DNA from: Gemmatimonadota bacterium
GTDB taxonomy: Bacteria; Gemmatimonadota; Gemmatimonadetes; Longimicrobiales; Longimicrobiaceae
Direction of reading: 5' to 3'
DNA length: 22,527 nt
NCBI GenBank assembly: GCA_019348475.1
Contig: JAHWJJ010000009.1
Span: 1-22,527 of the forward strand
Each line of letters starts with the position of its first letter. The first letter of the stretch is position 1. The position numbers were made by a program, and so were the translations under genes. Of this stretch, positions 6,777 through 13,825 are shown piece after piece. Below the pieces are notes generated by a model, which saw only the letters and a program-made list of their open reading frames with translations, did not search any database and was not told where the DNA came from.

Positions 6777-6842
6777 CGCGTGAGCATTCCCAGCGGAGGG
6801 ACATCGAAAGCCACAACAATCTGAGGAACGATGATCGCTGAC

Positions 6843-7154
6843 TCAGGCCGGGATTGAGGAGAGTTGGTCTGCGGAAGGAGGAAGTTCCCGCGCGCTGTGG
6901 ACGACCGCGAGGACGTGGATCTGGTTCGGAAGCAACCGGTAGATGATCCGATACGGACCCTCGATTACCTCGCGCACGTCAGCTCGCTCGAACTCGGGGA
7001 CAGCGCGCCCGGAGCGCGGGAACCTGGCGATTTGCTTTGAGCGCGACGTCAGACGGTCGATCATCCGTCGCGCGTAGATCTCTGAGTCACGCGCGATGTA
7101 GTCGTGCAACGCAGTGAGATGGCCCGCCGCCGTTTCGGTCCAGTGGACTTTCAC
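6843..7154 (-). CDS. ParE/RelE-family toxin of a type II toxin-antitoxin pair
   Basis: A 103-residue protein with the ParE/RelE fold signature. It has an N-terminal WTETAAGHLTALHDYIARDS (the W.. A...L..I..Y pattern), then IARFPRSGRAVPEFERADVREVIEGPYRIIYRL and a terminal HVLAVVHSAREL strand. ParE members poison DNA gyrase, while RelE members cut mRNA on the ribosome; the family alone does not decide. The start is a GTG (7152-7154) overlapping the antitoxin stop as GTGA. The codon use is visibly less GC-biased than in neighbouring genes, which suggests acquisition. It is the last gene of the pan operon and ends near the bidirectional terminator. Confidence 0.9.
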   Translation of the reverse strand: MKVHWTETAAGHLTALHDYIARDSEIYARRMIDRLTSRSKQIARFPRSGRAVPEFERADVREVIEGPYRIIYRLLPNQIHVLAVVHSARELPPSADQLSSIPA

Positions 7155-7330
7155 GGCTCCAGACCGAACCGCGTACGAAGTTCCTCTACCGGAATCGTCC
7201 GTCCCGCTTTGCTGTCCTGCATCCCCGCTTCGACCGCTTTGCGAACGTAGATCCCGTACATCAGATCATCCCACGAGAACTCTTCCGGCAGTTGCTCTAC
7301 CAACCGGATGGCCTCTTCCTTCATGCTCAT
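7151..7330 (-). CDS. Antitoxin of ParE/RelE-type module
   Basis: A 59-residue protein starting MSMKEEAIRLVEQLPEEFSW and ending RTRFGLEP, with a predicted helical N-terminus and the WDDLMYGIYVRKAVEAGMQDS segment. Short proteins with LPE..SW.D..Y.IYVR..IEAG..D are common partners upstream of RelE/ParE toxins, so the call rests on both pattern and position. ATG 7328-7330 overlaps the stop of the LytR_C gene as ATGA; ATG 7324 is an in-frame alternative. Its Shine-Dalgarno (GGAGGTGGAG) lies inside the last codons of the upstream gene. The stop overlaps the toxin GTG. Codons such as AAA, GTA, CAA, ATT and CTT are more frequent than in the surrounding genes. Confidence 0.85.
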   Translation of the reverse strand: MSMKEEAIRLVEQLPEEFSWDDLMYGIYVRKAVEAGMQDSKAGRTIPVEELRTRFGLEP

Positions 7331-7827
7331 TGCTCCACCTCCGCGGAATGATTCATCGCTTGCCAGTCTTTCCCCAGCACGACGGTCACGTCGACGTGCA
7401 GGTTGGAGTCGGGACGGGCGTAGACGCGGTGGATGGCCATTTCGTCCGCCACGGCGCGGGCGAGTTCGACGCGCCCCACCCGGTCCAGCACCAGCGAGGT
7501 GTCGGGCCCGTAGCCGCTCGCGTTCCCAACGTAAACCACGTCGAAGCCGCGGTCGCGCAGCAGGGTGCGGCCCCGGGCCGCCAGGCCGGCGACGCCGGAC
7601 GCGTTCAGCACCTCCACCCGCACCCGCTCCCCCGATCGTGCCGCCGCCTCCGTGACCCCGTGCGAACCCGCCGCTCCCGGCGGCGCATCCCCGCGTCCGC
7701 GCACCAGCCCGGCGGCGAGCGAGCCGACCAGGACGGCCACCACCAGCAGGGTGACGAAGAGCCCGACGGTCTGCAGCCGCCTGCCCGTCGCGCTGGCGCC
7801 GGCGCTACGCTCCTTTGACCTGCTCAT
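7327..7827 (-). CDS. LytR C-terminal (LytR_C) domain membrane-anchored protein
   Basis: A 166-residue protein with a short basic N-terminus, one transmembrane helix (about residues 21-41, VGLFVTLLVVAVLVGSLAAG), a Gly/Ala linker and a C-terminal LytR_C domain (about residues 68-155). That domain begins VRVEVLNASGVAGLAARGRT and includes YGPDTSLVLDR and VTVVLG. LytR_C domains usually accompany LCP cell-wall ligases; the LCP domain is absent here. The protein is probably anchored in the inner membrane with its domain outside. ATG 7827 overlaps the YqeK-like 3' end by 23 bp, and no clear Shine-Dalgarno is seen. Its stop is fused to the antitoxin start (ATGA). Confidence 0.85.
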   Translation of the reverse strand: MSRSKERSAGASATGRRLQTVGLFVTLLVVAVLVGSLAAGLVRGRGDAPPGAAGSHGVTEAAARSGERVRVEVLNASGVAGLAARGRTLLRDRGFDVVYVGNASGYGPDTSLVLDRVGRVELARAVADEMAIHRVYARPDSNLHVDVTVVLGKDWQAMNHSAEVEQ

Positions 7828-8401
7828 GTAGCGCGCGCGTTTGGGGGTGCAGCGTGGATCCGCTTTCCGTCACGTGCCGCACGCGCGCGTCCACCACCTC
7901 GCGCATCACCGCGTCCATGTCGTGCGGCATGCGGGCGCGCAGCGCGGCCGTCCACTCCGCCTCGTAGCGGCGCCCCGGCTCCAGGAAGTCCGCCAGGTAC
8001 AGCGCGCGCCCCAGCCGCCCGAAGCGCGCGGAGCCCAGCGTGTGGTAGCGGATGGCGTCCAGCAGCTCCGGGTCCGCCTGCCCCGCCAGCCGCTCGGCGG
8101 CCGCCGGGCCGTGCAGCAGCTTCCCCGGCAGGTCGCGGAACTCGGGGGGCACCCGCGGGCGCAGCTCGTCGGGCGGTGCCTCGCGCAGCACGTCGTGCAG
8201 CCACCCCGCCGCGACCCAGCGCGTCCGCTCCGGTTCGGAAAGCCCCAGCGCCCGCGCCCACTCGTCCAGCAGGGCGGCCACGCGGCCGATGTGGGCGCGC
8301 CGCTTCTCCGACGCGCGCGCCCATTCGGGAAGCTCGCCGCGGGCCGCCGCGCGCACCACCGGGCTCAGCGACCGCTCACTCGTCGAAGCCGCGGCGGACA
8401 T
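7805..8401 (-). CDS. YqeK-like HD-domain phosphohydrolase
   Basis: A 198-residue HD-superfamily protein. Metal-binding residues are in RRAHIGRVAALLDEWA, GWLHDVLRE (the HD pair), LLHGPAAAE, IRYHTLG and LYLADFLEPGRR. The last motif (ADxxEPGR) is typical of YqeK, a symmetrical Ap4A hydrolase. In many bacteria yqeK lies between nadD and rsfS; here neither is nearby. It lies in the pan operon between a GlmU-like gene and a LytR_C gene. ATG 8401 is used, overlapping the upstream gene's end by 26 bp. GTG 8359 is a possible later start, because sequence before VVRAAARGEL adds no recognisable fold. Confidence 0.82.
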   Translation of the reverse strand: MSAAASTSERSLSPVVRAAARGELPEWARASEKRRAHIGRVAALLDEWARALGLSEPERTRWVAAGWLHDVLREAPPDELRPRVPPEFRDLPGKLLHGPAAAERLAGQADPELLDAIRYHTLGSARFGRLGRALYLADFLEPGRRYEAEWTAALRARMPHDMDAVMREVVDARVRHVTESGSTLHPQTRALHEQVKGA

Positions 8402-9200
8402 ACGGTTCCAGGATGGCGCGGTTGCGGATGGAAGTGTGCGACAGGTAGTTGAAGCCCTTGAGCTCCACACCGCTGCCGATCCAGCAGCTGTCGATCCGGC
8501 AGCAGGGGCCGATGACCGTCTCTTCGCCGATGGTCGTCTTTCCCTCCAGCACGCACCAGGGGTAGACGATGGTGTCGCGGCCGATCAGGACGTCCACGTC
8601 CACCATCACGGCTTCGGGAAGGAGAAAGGTCACGCCGCCTTCCATCAGCCGGCGCACCAGGCGGTCGCGGATGGTGGACGAGGCGCGGGCCAGCCCCTCG
8701 CGCGTGTGCACGGCGAACGCGTCCGTGTCGCGCAGCACCGGCGCGCCGGGAAGCGCCTCGCGCAGCAGGCGCAGGTCGCCGGAGGGGTTCACCAGGCGCG
8801 CCAGTCCCTCGGGGCCCAGCCAGGCGGCCACCGTTTCGCCGTCGCTCCCCTCCAGCAGCGCGTCGCCGTCGGATTCCAGCAGCGGGGCCAGCGCGGGGGT
8901 GGCCAGCGGGGCCGCGCCGTCCAGCACCAGCACCCGCCCCTCCGCCGCCGCCAGCGCGTCCGCCAGCGAGTCGGTCAGCCGCACCTCGCCGGGAACGTCG
9001 GCGAACAGCTCGGGGACCAGGTCGTGCCCCCCCGCCACCAGCACCCGCGCGGGGGCCGGCGCCAGCGACGCCAGCGCGTGCACCGGGTGCCACGCCAGCG
9101 GCCGCCCCGCCAGCGGATGCAGGTAGGTGGAAAGCCGCGAGCCCAGGGGCTCGGACTCCGGCTCCCTCAGCGCGAGGACGACGCCGGTCCACGGAGCCAT
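8376..9200 (-). CDS. Degenerate GlmU-like protein (nucleotidyltransferase fold plus short left-handed beta-helix)
   Basis: A 274-residue protein that aligns by eye with GlmU. Residues 24-35 (STYLHPLAGRPL) match the PKVLHPLAGKP region. Residues 89-99 (RVLVLDGAAPL) match the VLVLYGDVPL region. Residues about 170-195 match the GlmU linker helix, and 199-270 are hexapeptide repeats (IGRDTI, LEGKTTIGEETVIG, WIGSG). The catalytic features are missing. The Gly-rich nucleotide loop is replaced by LALREPESEPLG, the PKVLH lysine by threonine, and the metal-binding aspartate of GDxPL by alanine. The beta-helix stops before the acetyltransferase active-site region. It probably lacks both activities and may be a scaffold or sensor. 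It starts 8 bp after panD. Confidence 0.7.
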   Translation of the reverse strand: MAPWTGVVLALREPESEPLGSRLSTYLHPLAGRPLAWHPVHALASLAPAPARVLVAGGHDLVPELFADVPGEVRLTDSLADALAAAEGRVLVLDGAAPLATPALAPLLESDGDALLEGSDGETVAAWLGPEGLARLVNPSGDLRLLREALPGAPVLRDTDAFAVHTREGLARASSTIRDRLVRRLMEGGVTFLLPEAVMVDVDVLIGRDTIVYPWCVLEGKTTIGEETVIGPCCRIDSCWIGSGVELKGFNYLSHTSIRNRAILEPYVRRGFDE

Positions 9201-9208
9201 GCGCGCCG

Positions 9209-9583
9209 TCAGCTGCCGACGGCCCGAAGCGCGTCCCGCGAGATGCGGTTGTGCTCGTCGACGAAGATGAACCGCGGGCGGTATCCCTCCATCTCCGCCT
9301 CGTCGTACTGCGCGTAGCTGATGACGATCACCTTGTCGCCCGGGTGCACCATCCGCGCGGCGGCGCCGTTCAGGCAGATTTCGCCCCGCCCGCGCTCGCC
9401 CGGGATCACGTAGGTCTCGAAGCGCGCGCCGTTGTTGACGTTCACCACGCTCACCTGCTCGAACTCCAGCAGGTCGGCGGCCTCCATCAGCACCGGGTCG
9501 ATGGTGATGGAGCCGATATAGTTCAGATCCGCCCCGGTCACCGTGGCCCGGTGGATCTTGCTCTTGCACATGGTGCGAAGCAT
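9209..9583 (-). CDS. panD: Aspartate 1-decarboxylase precursor
   Basis: Pyruvoyl-dependent enzyme making beta-alanine from L-aspartate for pantothenate synthesis. The 124-residue proenzyme has the self-cleavage site Gly24-Ser25 in [10 protein letters not shown], Lys9 in [11 protein letters not shown], the tyrosine of NYIGS, and the [21 protein letters not shown] segment. ATG 9583 is supported by a GGGAGA Shine-Dalgarno 5 nt upstream and by the exact family numbering of the cleavage site. It is 44 bp downstream of panC and 8 bp upstream of the GlmU-like gene. In many bacteria processing needs PanZ or is autocatalytic; no maturation factor gene is visible here. Confidence 0.97.
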   Translation of the reverse strand: MLRTMCKSKIHRATVTGADLNYIGSITIDPVLMEAADLLEFEQVSVVNVNNGARFETYVIPGERGRGEICLNGAAARMVHPGDKVIVISYAQYDEAEMEGYRPRFIFVDEHNRISRDALRAVGS

Positions 9584-9627
9584 CGCGGTCTCCCGCCGAG
9601 TTCCGAAAGGGCTGCTGCGTGTACGGC

Positions 9628-10494
9628 TCAGGGGAGCACGGCGTTGTCGATCAGCCGCGTGCGCCCCACCCGGGCGGCCACCAGGAGCACCGCCCCGGGC
9701 GCCGCCCGCCTGACCGGCTCCAGCGTGAGCGCATCCACCACTTCCGCGTATCCGGGCTCCACGCCCGGCACCGACAGCGCGTTCCACAGCGCGGCCCGGA
9801 GCGCCTCCGCGTCCCGCTCGCCGGCGGCGAACAGGGCGCGGCTCCGTTCCAGGCCGCGCGAGAGCGCCCGCGCGCGCTCCCGTTCTTCCGCCGAAAGATA
9901 CACGTTGCGCGAGCTCATCGCCAAGCCGTCGGGTTCGCGGACGATCGGCGCCACCTCCACCCGCACCCCCTGGTCCAGGTCCAGCGCCATGCGCCGGATG
10001 AGCGCCGCCTGCTGAAAGTCCTTCTGCCCAAACACGGCCACGTCGGGGTGAAAAATGCCGAACAGCTTCGCGACCACCGTCAGGACGCCGCGAAAGTGGC
10101 CGGGGCGGATGGCGCCCTCCATCCGCTCCGCCAGCGCGCCGGGAACTACGGACACCTGCGGCTCGCCGTGGGGATACATCTCGTCCACCCGCGGCGCGAA
10201 CACCAGGTCCACCCCGCGCCCGCGCGCCATCTCCAGGTCGCGCTCCAGGTCCCGCGGGTAGCGCGCGAGGTCCTCCGCCGGCCCGAACTGCATGGGGTTG
10301 ACGAAGATGGACATCGCCACCCAGTCGGCCAGCTCGCGGGCGCGGTCCACCAGCGACAGGTGGCCCTCGTGCAGGTACCCCATCGTGGGGACGAGCGCCA
10401 CCGACCCACCCCCCTGGCGCACCTCGCGCACGGCGCCACGCACTTCAGGGATGGTGTGCACCAGCCGCGTCTGCGCGAGGGTGGCGGGTGCCAT
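9628..10494 (-). CDS. panC: Pantothenate synthetase (pantoate--beta-alanine ligase)
   Basis: ATP-dependent condensation of pantoate with beta-alanine, the last step of pantothenate synthesis. The 288-residue product has the HxGH nucleotide-binding motif in [18 protein letters not shown]. It also has [33 protein letters not shown] and the KMSKS-like MSSRNVYLS loop, as expected for the family. The ATG (10492-10494) shares its A with the panB stop (TGATG), indicating translational coupling. The frame is open far upstream inside panB, but that part has no PanC character. Upstream it has about 11 extra residues ([11 protein letters not shown]) before the conserved domain. Confidence 0.97.
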   Translation of the reverse strand: MAPATLAQTRLVHTIPEVRGAVREVRQGGGSVALVPTMGYLHEGHLSLVDRARELADWVAMSIFVNPMQFGPAEDLARYPRDLERDLEMARGRGVDLVFAPRVDEMYPHGEPQVSVVPGALAERMEGAIRPGHFRGVLTVVAKLFGIFHPDVAVFGQKDFQQAALIRRMALDLDQGVRVEVAPIVREPDGLAMSSRNVYLSAEERERARALSRGLERSRALFAAGERDAEALRAALWNALSVPGVEPGYAEVVDALTLEPVRRAAPGAVLLVAARVGRTRLIDNAVLP

Positions 10495-11315
10495 CAGAAG
10501 GTGTGCTCCGGGCCGGGGTACTCCCCGGCCTTCACGGTGCGCACGAACTCCCTGACCCCGTCCCCCGCCACCTGCCCCACCTCCGCGAACCGGCGCAGAA
10601 AGCGCGGAGCGAAGCCGGGGTTCAGCCCCAGCATGTCGTGCAGCACCAGCACCTGCCCGTCGCACCCCGCCCCCGCGCCAATGCCGATGGTGGGGATCTC
10701 CAGCGCCTCCGACACCGTCCGGGCGACCGTGCCGGGGACCAGCTCCAGCACCACGCAGAAGGCGCCCGCCTCCTCCAGCCGCCGCGCGTCTTCCAGCAGC
10801 CGCGCGGCGCCGCCGTCGTCGCGGGCCTGCACGCGGGTGCCGGTCTGGTTCACGGATTGGGGGGTAAAGCCCAGGTGGCCCATCACGGGGATGCCGGCGT
10901 CCACCAGCGCGCGCACGGTCTGGCAGATGCCGGGGGAGCCGCCTTCCAGCTTCACGGCGGCGGCGCCCGTCTCCTGCAGCACGCGGCCGGCGTTGCGCAG
11001 CGCGTCCTCGCGGGTGACCTGGTAGGTGAGGAAGGGAAGGTCCACGACGAGCAGGGCCCGGACCACGCCGCGGCGCACGGCGCGGGCGTGGTGGATCATG
11101 TCGTCCAGCGTAACGGGAAGGGTGCTGTCCAGCCCCAGCACCACCTGGCCCAGCGAGTCGCCCACCAGCACCACGTCCACGCCGGCGCCGTCCACCAGCC
11201 GGGCGAAGAGGTAGTCGTACGCCGTGATGGCGGCGATCTTGTCGCCGCGTCGCTTCATCTCGCGGAGGTCCGCCGCGGCCAGCCGCCGCGCTCCGCCACC
11301 ACGCTCCGTTGACAT
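10494..11315 (-). CDS. panB: 3-methyl-2-oxobutanoate hydroxymethyltransferase
   Basis: Transfers a hydroxymethyl group from methylene-tetrahydrofolate to alpha-ketoisovalerate, making ketopantoate. The 273-residue product shows ITAYDYLFARLVDGAGVDVV, VLVGDSLG (Mg2+ ligand Asp), LLVVDLPFLTYQ (second Asp), VKLEGG (Glu) and the catalytic Glu region VVLELVP. ATG 11315 is used; the frame is open to about 11417, but that extension is not family-like and covers the divergent promoter region. No ketopantoate reductase gene (panE) is visible in the window. It is the first gene of an operon that continues through panC, panD and on to the toxin gene, and is divergent from rqcH with a 95-bp gap. Confidence 0.97.
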   Translation of the reverse strand: MSTERGGGARRLAAADLREMKRRGDKIAAITAYDYLFARLVDGAGVDVVLVGDSLGQVVLGLDSTLPVTLDDMIHHARAVRRGVVRALLVVDLPFLTYQVTREDALRNAGRVLQETGAAAVKLEGGSPGICQTVRALVDAGIPVMGHLGFTPQSVNQTGTRVQARDDGGAARLLEDARRLEEAGAFCVVLELVPGTVARTVSEALEIPTIGIGAGAGCDGQVLVLHDMLGLNPGFAPRFLRRFAEVGQVAGDGVREFVRTVKAGEYPGPEHTF

Positions 11316-11375
11316 GGCTCGGATATCCGCGAAAAGGGGCCGCCACCACGCCGTTTTGCGGCTGGTGACGGCGGG

Positions 11376-11404
11376 TTGACGGGCGCTGAAGCTAATCCGA
11401 TGTT
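11376..11404 (+). promoter_or_regulatory. Candidate rqcH promoter
   Basis: TTGACG (11376-11381), a 17-bp spacer and GATGTT (11399-11404) precede the GTG start at 11411 by only 6 nt. The -35 is good (5/6) but the -10 is weak. If used, the rqcH mRNA would start at or next to its start codon. Confidence 0.3.
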
Positions 11405-11410
11405 GGGGGG

Positions 11411-13102
11411 GTGTCAAACCCGATCCGCTACGATCCCCTGCTGGTGCGCGCCGTCGCCGCCGAGCTGCGCGCCGCGCTCCGGGGCCGCTCCGTCCAGCCG
11501 CAGCCCGTCTTCGACCGCGACCTGTCGTGCACGCTCGCCGTGGAGGGCGGGCAGGTGCTCCGGCTCGATCTGCATCCGCGGCGGGGGTGGATACGGCTGA
11601 GCGCGAACGGGCGCGCGTCGGAAAGCGCGAAAGGGGGGGATGCCGAGCCCGAGCTTTCCGCGCGCGTGCTCCGCGTCGGCGCGCCCCCCGACGAGCGGCT
11701 GCTGCGCATTGACCTGCAGGACGGCGGGCGCTTTCGCGGCGGCAAGCGCTCGCTGGTGGTGGAGCTGCACACGAACCAGTGGAACGTGCTGCTGATCGAC
11801 TCCGAGGACCGCCGCATCGTTTCCGCCCTCCGCGCGCGCGACGCCGGGGGGCGCAGCCTGAAGCCCGGCGCCTTCTACCGCCCCCCCGCTCCGGCGCGCC
11901 GCGTCCTTCCCGACCGCCCGCGCGACGCCCTGTGGCAGGCGTGGACCACCGCCCTGGCGCCGCTCCCCCCCGCCGAGCGCCCGCGCGAGCTGGTGCGCCG
12001 CTTCGCCTACGCCAGCCCGCTGAACGCCGCGGCGCTGCTGGGTCCCGCCGCGGCGGTGGACGACGCAGACGCGCTGGAGGCGGCGTTCGAGCGGTGGTGG
12101 GAGGTGGCGGACGGGGACGACGCGGGCGCCTTCATCCTCTACACCCCCGCCGGGCCGCAGCCGTACCCGCTCGCTCTCGACGGGGTGGAGTCCATCCCCG
12201 CCGGGTCGCTCCTGGCAGCGATGGAGGCGATCGCCGCGGCGGCCCCGGCGGAGGTGGAGGAGGAGAAGCCCGGGCCGGAGCTCCTGGCCCCCGCCCGCCG
12301 CAAACTCGCTTCTGCCGAAAAGCGGATCGAGCGGCTGCGGGAGGAGATGGCCGGCGTGGGCGAGGCGGACCGGCTGCGCGCCAGGGGCGACCTGCTGCTG
12401 GCGCACCTGGATTGGGCGGAGGCGGGGGACGCGTCCGTCGTGCTGCCGGACTTCGACGGGGGCGAGGTGGAGGTCGCGCTCGATCCCCGGCTGAAGCCGC
12501 ACGAGAACGCCGAGCGCCTGTACGACGAGGCCCGCCGCCGCGCCCGTGCCGAGGCGCGCCTTCCGGAGCTGCTGGCGGAAGCGGAGAAGGAGCTGGAGCG
12601 GTGGAGCGGCGCCGTCGCGGCGCTGGAGGGCGGAGAAACGCCGGAGTGGGTGCCGGGCGCGCTGCGCCGCGGCGGCGCGAAGGAGCGCAAGCCGGCGCCG
12701 GAGGCGGGTGAGCGGCTGCCCTACCGGCTCTACCGCACCTCGGGGGGGCTGGAGGTGCGCGTCGGCCGGTCGTCCAGGGACAACGACCGGCTCACGTTCG
12801 GGCACGCGGCGCATGCGGACGTGTGGCTGCACGCGCGCTCGGTGCCCGGCTCGCACGTGGTGCTGCGCTGGACGGAGGAGGGGGCGCCGCCCGCCCGGGA
12901 CCTGGAAGAGGCGGCGGTCCTGGCGGCGCTGTACAGCAAGGCGCGGACGTCGGGGACGGTGGCCGTGGACTGGACGCGCCGCAAGTACGTCCGCAAGCCG
13001 CGCGGCGCCCCGCCCGGCCGCGTGACCCTGATGCACGGCAGGACCCTCTTCGTGGCGCCCGATCCCGCGGTCGAGGAGCGTCTGCGCGCGGAGCCCGGCT
13101 GA
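11411..13102 (+). CDS. rqcH: NFACT family protein, RqcH-like ribosome quality control factor
   Basis: RqcH homologues bind stalled 50S subunits carrying peptidyl-tRNA and add C-terminal alanine tails for degradation; older annotations call them fibronectin-binding proteins. The 563-residue length matches Bacillus RqcH. It has an NFACT-N domain (about 5-190, with VELHTNQWNVLLIDSEDRRI), a central coiled coil (about 290-415, RKLASAEKRIERLREEMAGV and later ARLPELLAEAEKELERW) and a C-terminal NFACT-R domain. The last includes LEVRVGRSSRDNDRLTF, DVWLHARSVPGSHVVLR and KARTSGTVAVDWTRRKYVRK. The start is GTG 11411, where homology begins. At the position of the conserved Asp-Arg pair the protein has Glu95-Arg96 by my alignment. 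pth, which also acts on peptidyl-tRNA, is about 3.2 kb away. Confidence 0.88.
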   Translation: MSNPIRYDPLLVRAVAAELRAALRGRSVQPQPVFDRDLSCTLAVEGGQVLRLDLHPRRGWIRLSANGRASESAKGGDAEPELSARVLRVGAPPDERLLRIDLQDGGRFRGGKRSLVVELHTNQWNVLLIDSEDRRIVSALRARDAGGRSLKPGAFYRPPAPARRVLPDRPRDALWQAWTTALAPLPPAERPRELVRRFAYASPLNAAALLGPAAAVDDADALEAAFERWWEVADGDDAGAFILYTPAGPQPYPLALDGVESIPAGSLLAAMEAIAAAAPAEVEEEKPGPELLAPARRKLASAEKRIERLREEMAGVGEADRLRARGDLLLAHLDWAEAGDASVVLPDFDGGEVEVALDPRLKPHENAERLYDEARRRARAEARLPELLAEAEKELERWSGAVAALEGGETPEWVPGALRRGGAKERKPAPEAGERLPYRLYRTSGGLEVRVGRSSRDNDRLTFGHAAHADVWLHARSVPGSHVVLRWTEEGAPPARDLEEAAVLAALYSKARTSGTVAVDWTRRKYVRKPRGAPPGRVTLMHGRTLFVAPDPAVEERLRAEPG

Positions 13103-13116
13103 GCGAGCAACGGATA

Positions 13117-13156
13117 GGCCTCACACAGAGTTAACAGAGTCAACAGAGTTTGCTCT
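13117..13156 (+). repeat. Left 40-bp inverted repeat of GxxExxY element
   Basis: It begins GGCCTCACACAGAG and ends AGTTTGCTCT. It matches the reverse complement of 13720-13759 at 39 of 40 positions, and a weaker match continues about 5 bp inward. It contains three 9-bp iterons CAGAGTNAA-like (13126-13134, 13135-13143, 13144-13152). The repeat starts 14 bp after the rqcH stop. Confidence 0.92.
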
Positions 13157-13261
13157 TGCCGCCCTCGGGGTTCGGCGGCGAAGGCGGGCACTTCCGTGGG
13201 AAAGACGAGAGGTTTACGTTGTGGACACCCGAAGCCGCTGCTCTTCTGCCGTGAGGTTTTG

Positions 13262-13755
13262 GTGAGAGACGTGAATCGGATTACGCGCGAGATCGTCGAC
13301 GCTGCGTATCGGCTGCACAGCCGCGTTGGGCCGGGGCTGCTGGAGGGGTTCTAGAATCCGTGCTGGCCCACGTCCTGAAAAAGCGGGGACTGCGCGTCGA
13401 GCGGCAGAAGGCGGTGCCATTCGAGTGGGAGGACGTGCGGATCAAAGAGGCGTGCCGGCTGGATCTGCTCGTCGACGGCTGCGCGATCGCGGAGCTGAAG
13501 TCGGTCGAGAGGCTCCACCCGGTCCACCACAAGCAGGTGCTAACCTACCTGCGCCTGATGGACCTTCCGGTCGGGCTGCTGATCAACTTCGGCGCGGTGA
13601 GCCTGAAGGACGGAATCCACCGCATCCTGAACCACCGGACGCCCATCGCCGCTGGTGTAGTCGAGCACGGGCCATCCAGTCTGGTGGTTGCGCGACGGGC
13701 AACCTCTCCGGAATCGGCGAGAGCAAACTCTGTTGACTCTGTTCACTCTGTGTGA
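13262..13755 (+). pseudogene. Frameshifted GxxExxY family protein gene
   Basis: GxxExxY proteins are small PDDEXK-nuclease-like proteins of unknown function. The N-terminal part (GTG 13262 or 13271) reads VNRITREIVDAAYRLHSRVG then PGLLEGF and stops at TAG 13352-13354. The rest continues in another frame from about 13345: VLAHVLKKRGLRVERQKAV, then CRLDLLVDGCAIAELKSVER (the D and E-x-K nuclease-like residues), HHKQVLTYLRLMDLPVGLLI and NFGAVSLKDGIHRILNHR. The break falls in a run of four G within the family's GxxExxY motif; one extra G would restore the frame. The C-terminal tail runs into the right inverted repeat, where the stop lies. Codon use and the flanking repeats suggest an inserted element. 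A programmed frameshift is possible, but simple decay is more likely. Confidence 0.85.
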
Positions 13756-13759
13756 GGCC
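13720..13759 (-). repeat. Right 40-bp inverted repeat of GxxExxY element
   Basis: Reverse complement of the left repeat with one difference (GAGTGAAC here against GAGTTAAC on the left). It encodes the last residues and the TGA of the GxxExxY frame. No target-site duplication is visible outside the two repeats. Confidence 0.92.
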
Positions 13760-13825
13760 AGGTCTGTTCCTGGCCCGCGCGAAAACGGCCGCTGACGTTC
13801 GGCACGCGGCGCCGAGGCGGATACC

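Noticed and set aside
6711..6826. Small ORF beginning MMASSASFALFLRVL after an AAAGGAGG sequence
   Set aside because: The Shine-Dalgarno-like sequence is about 19 nt from the ATG, and the ORF is built from the terminator stem and direct repeats, so it is unlikely to be translated.
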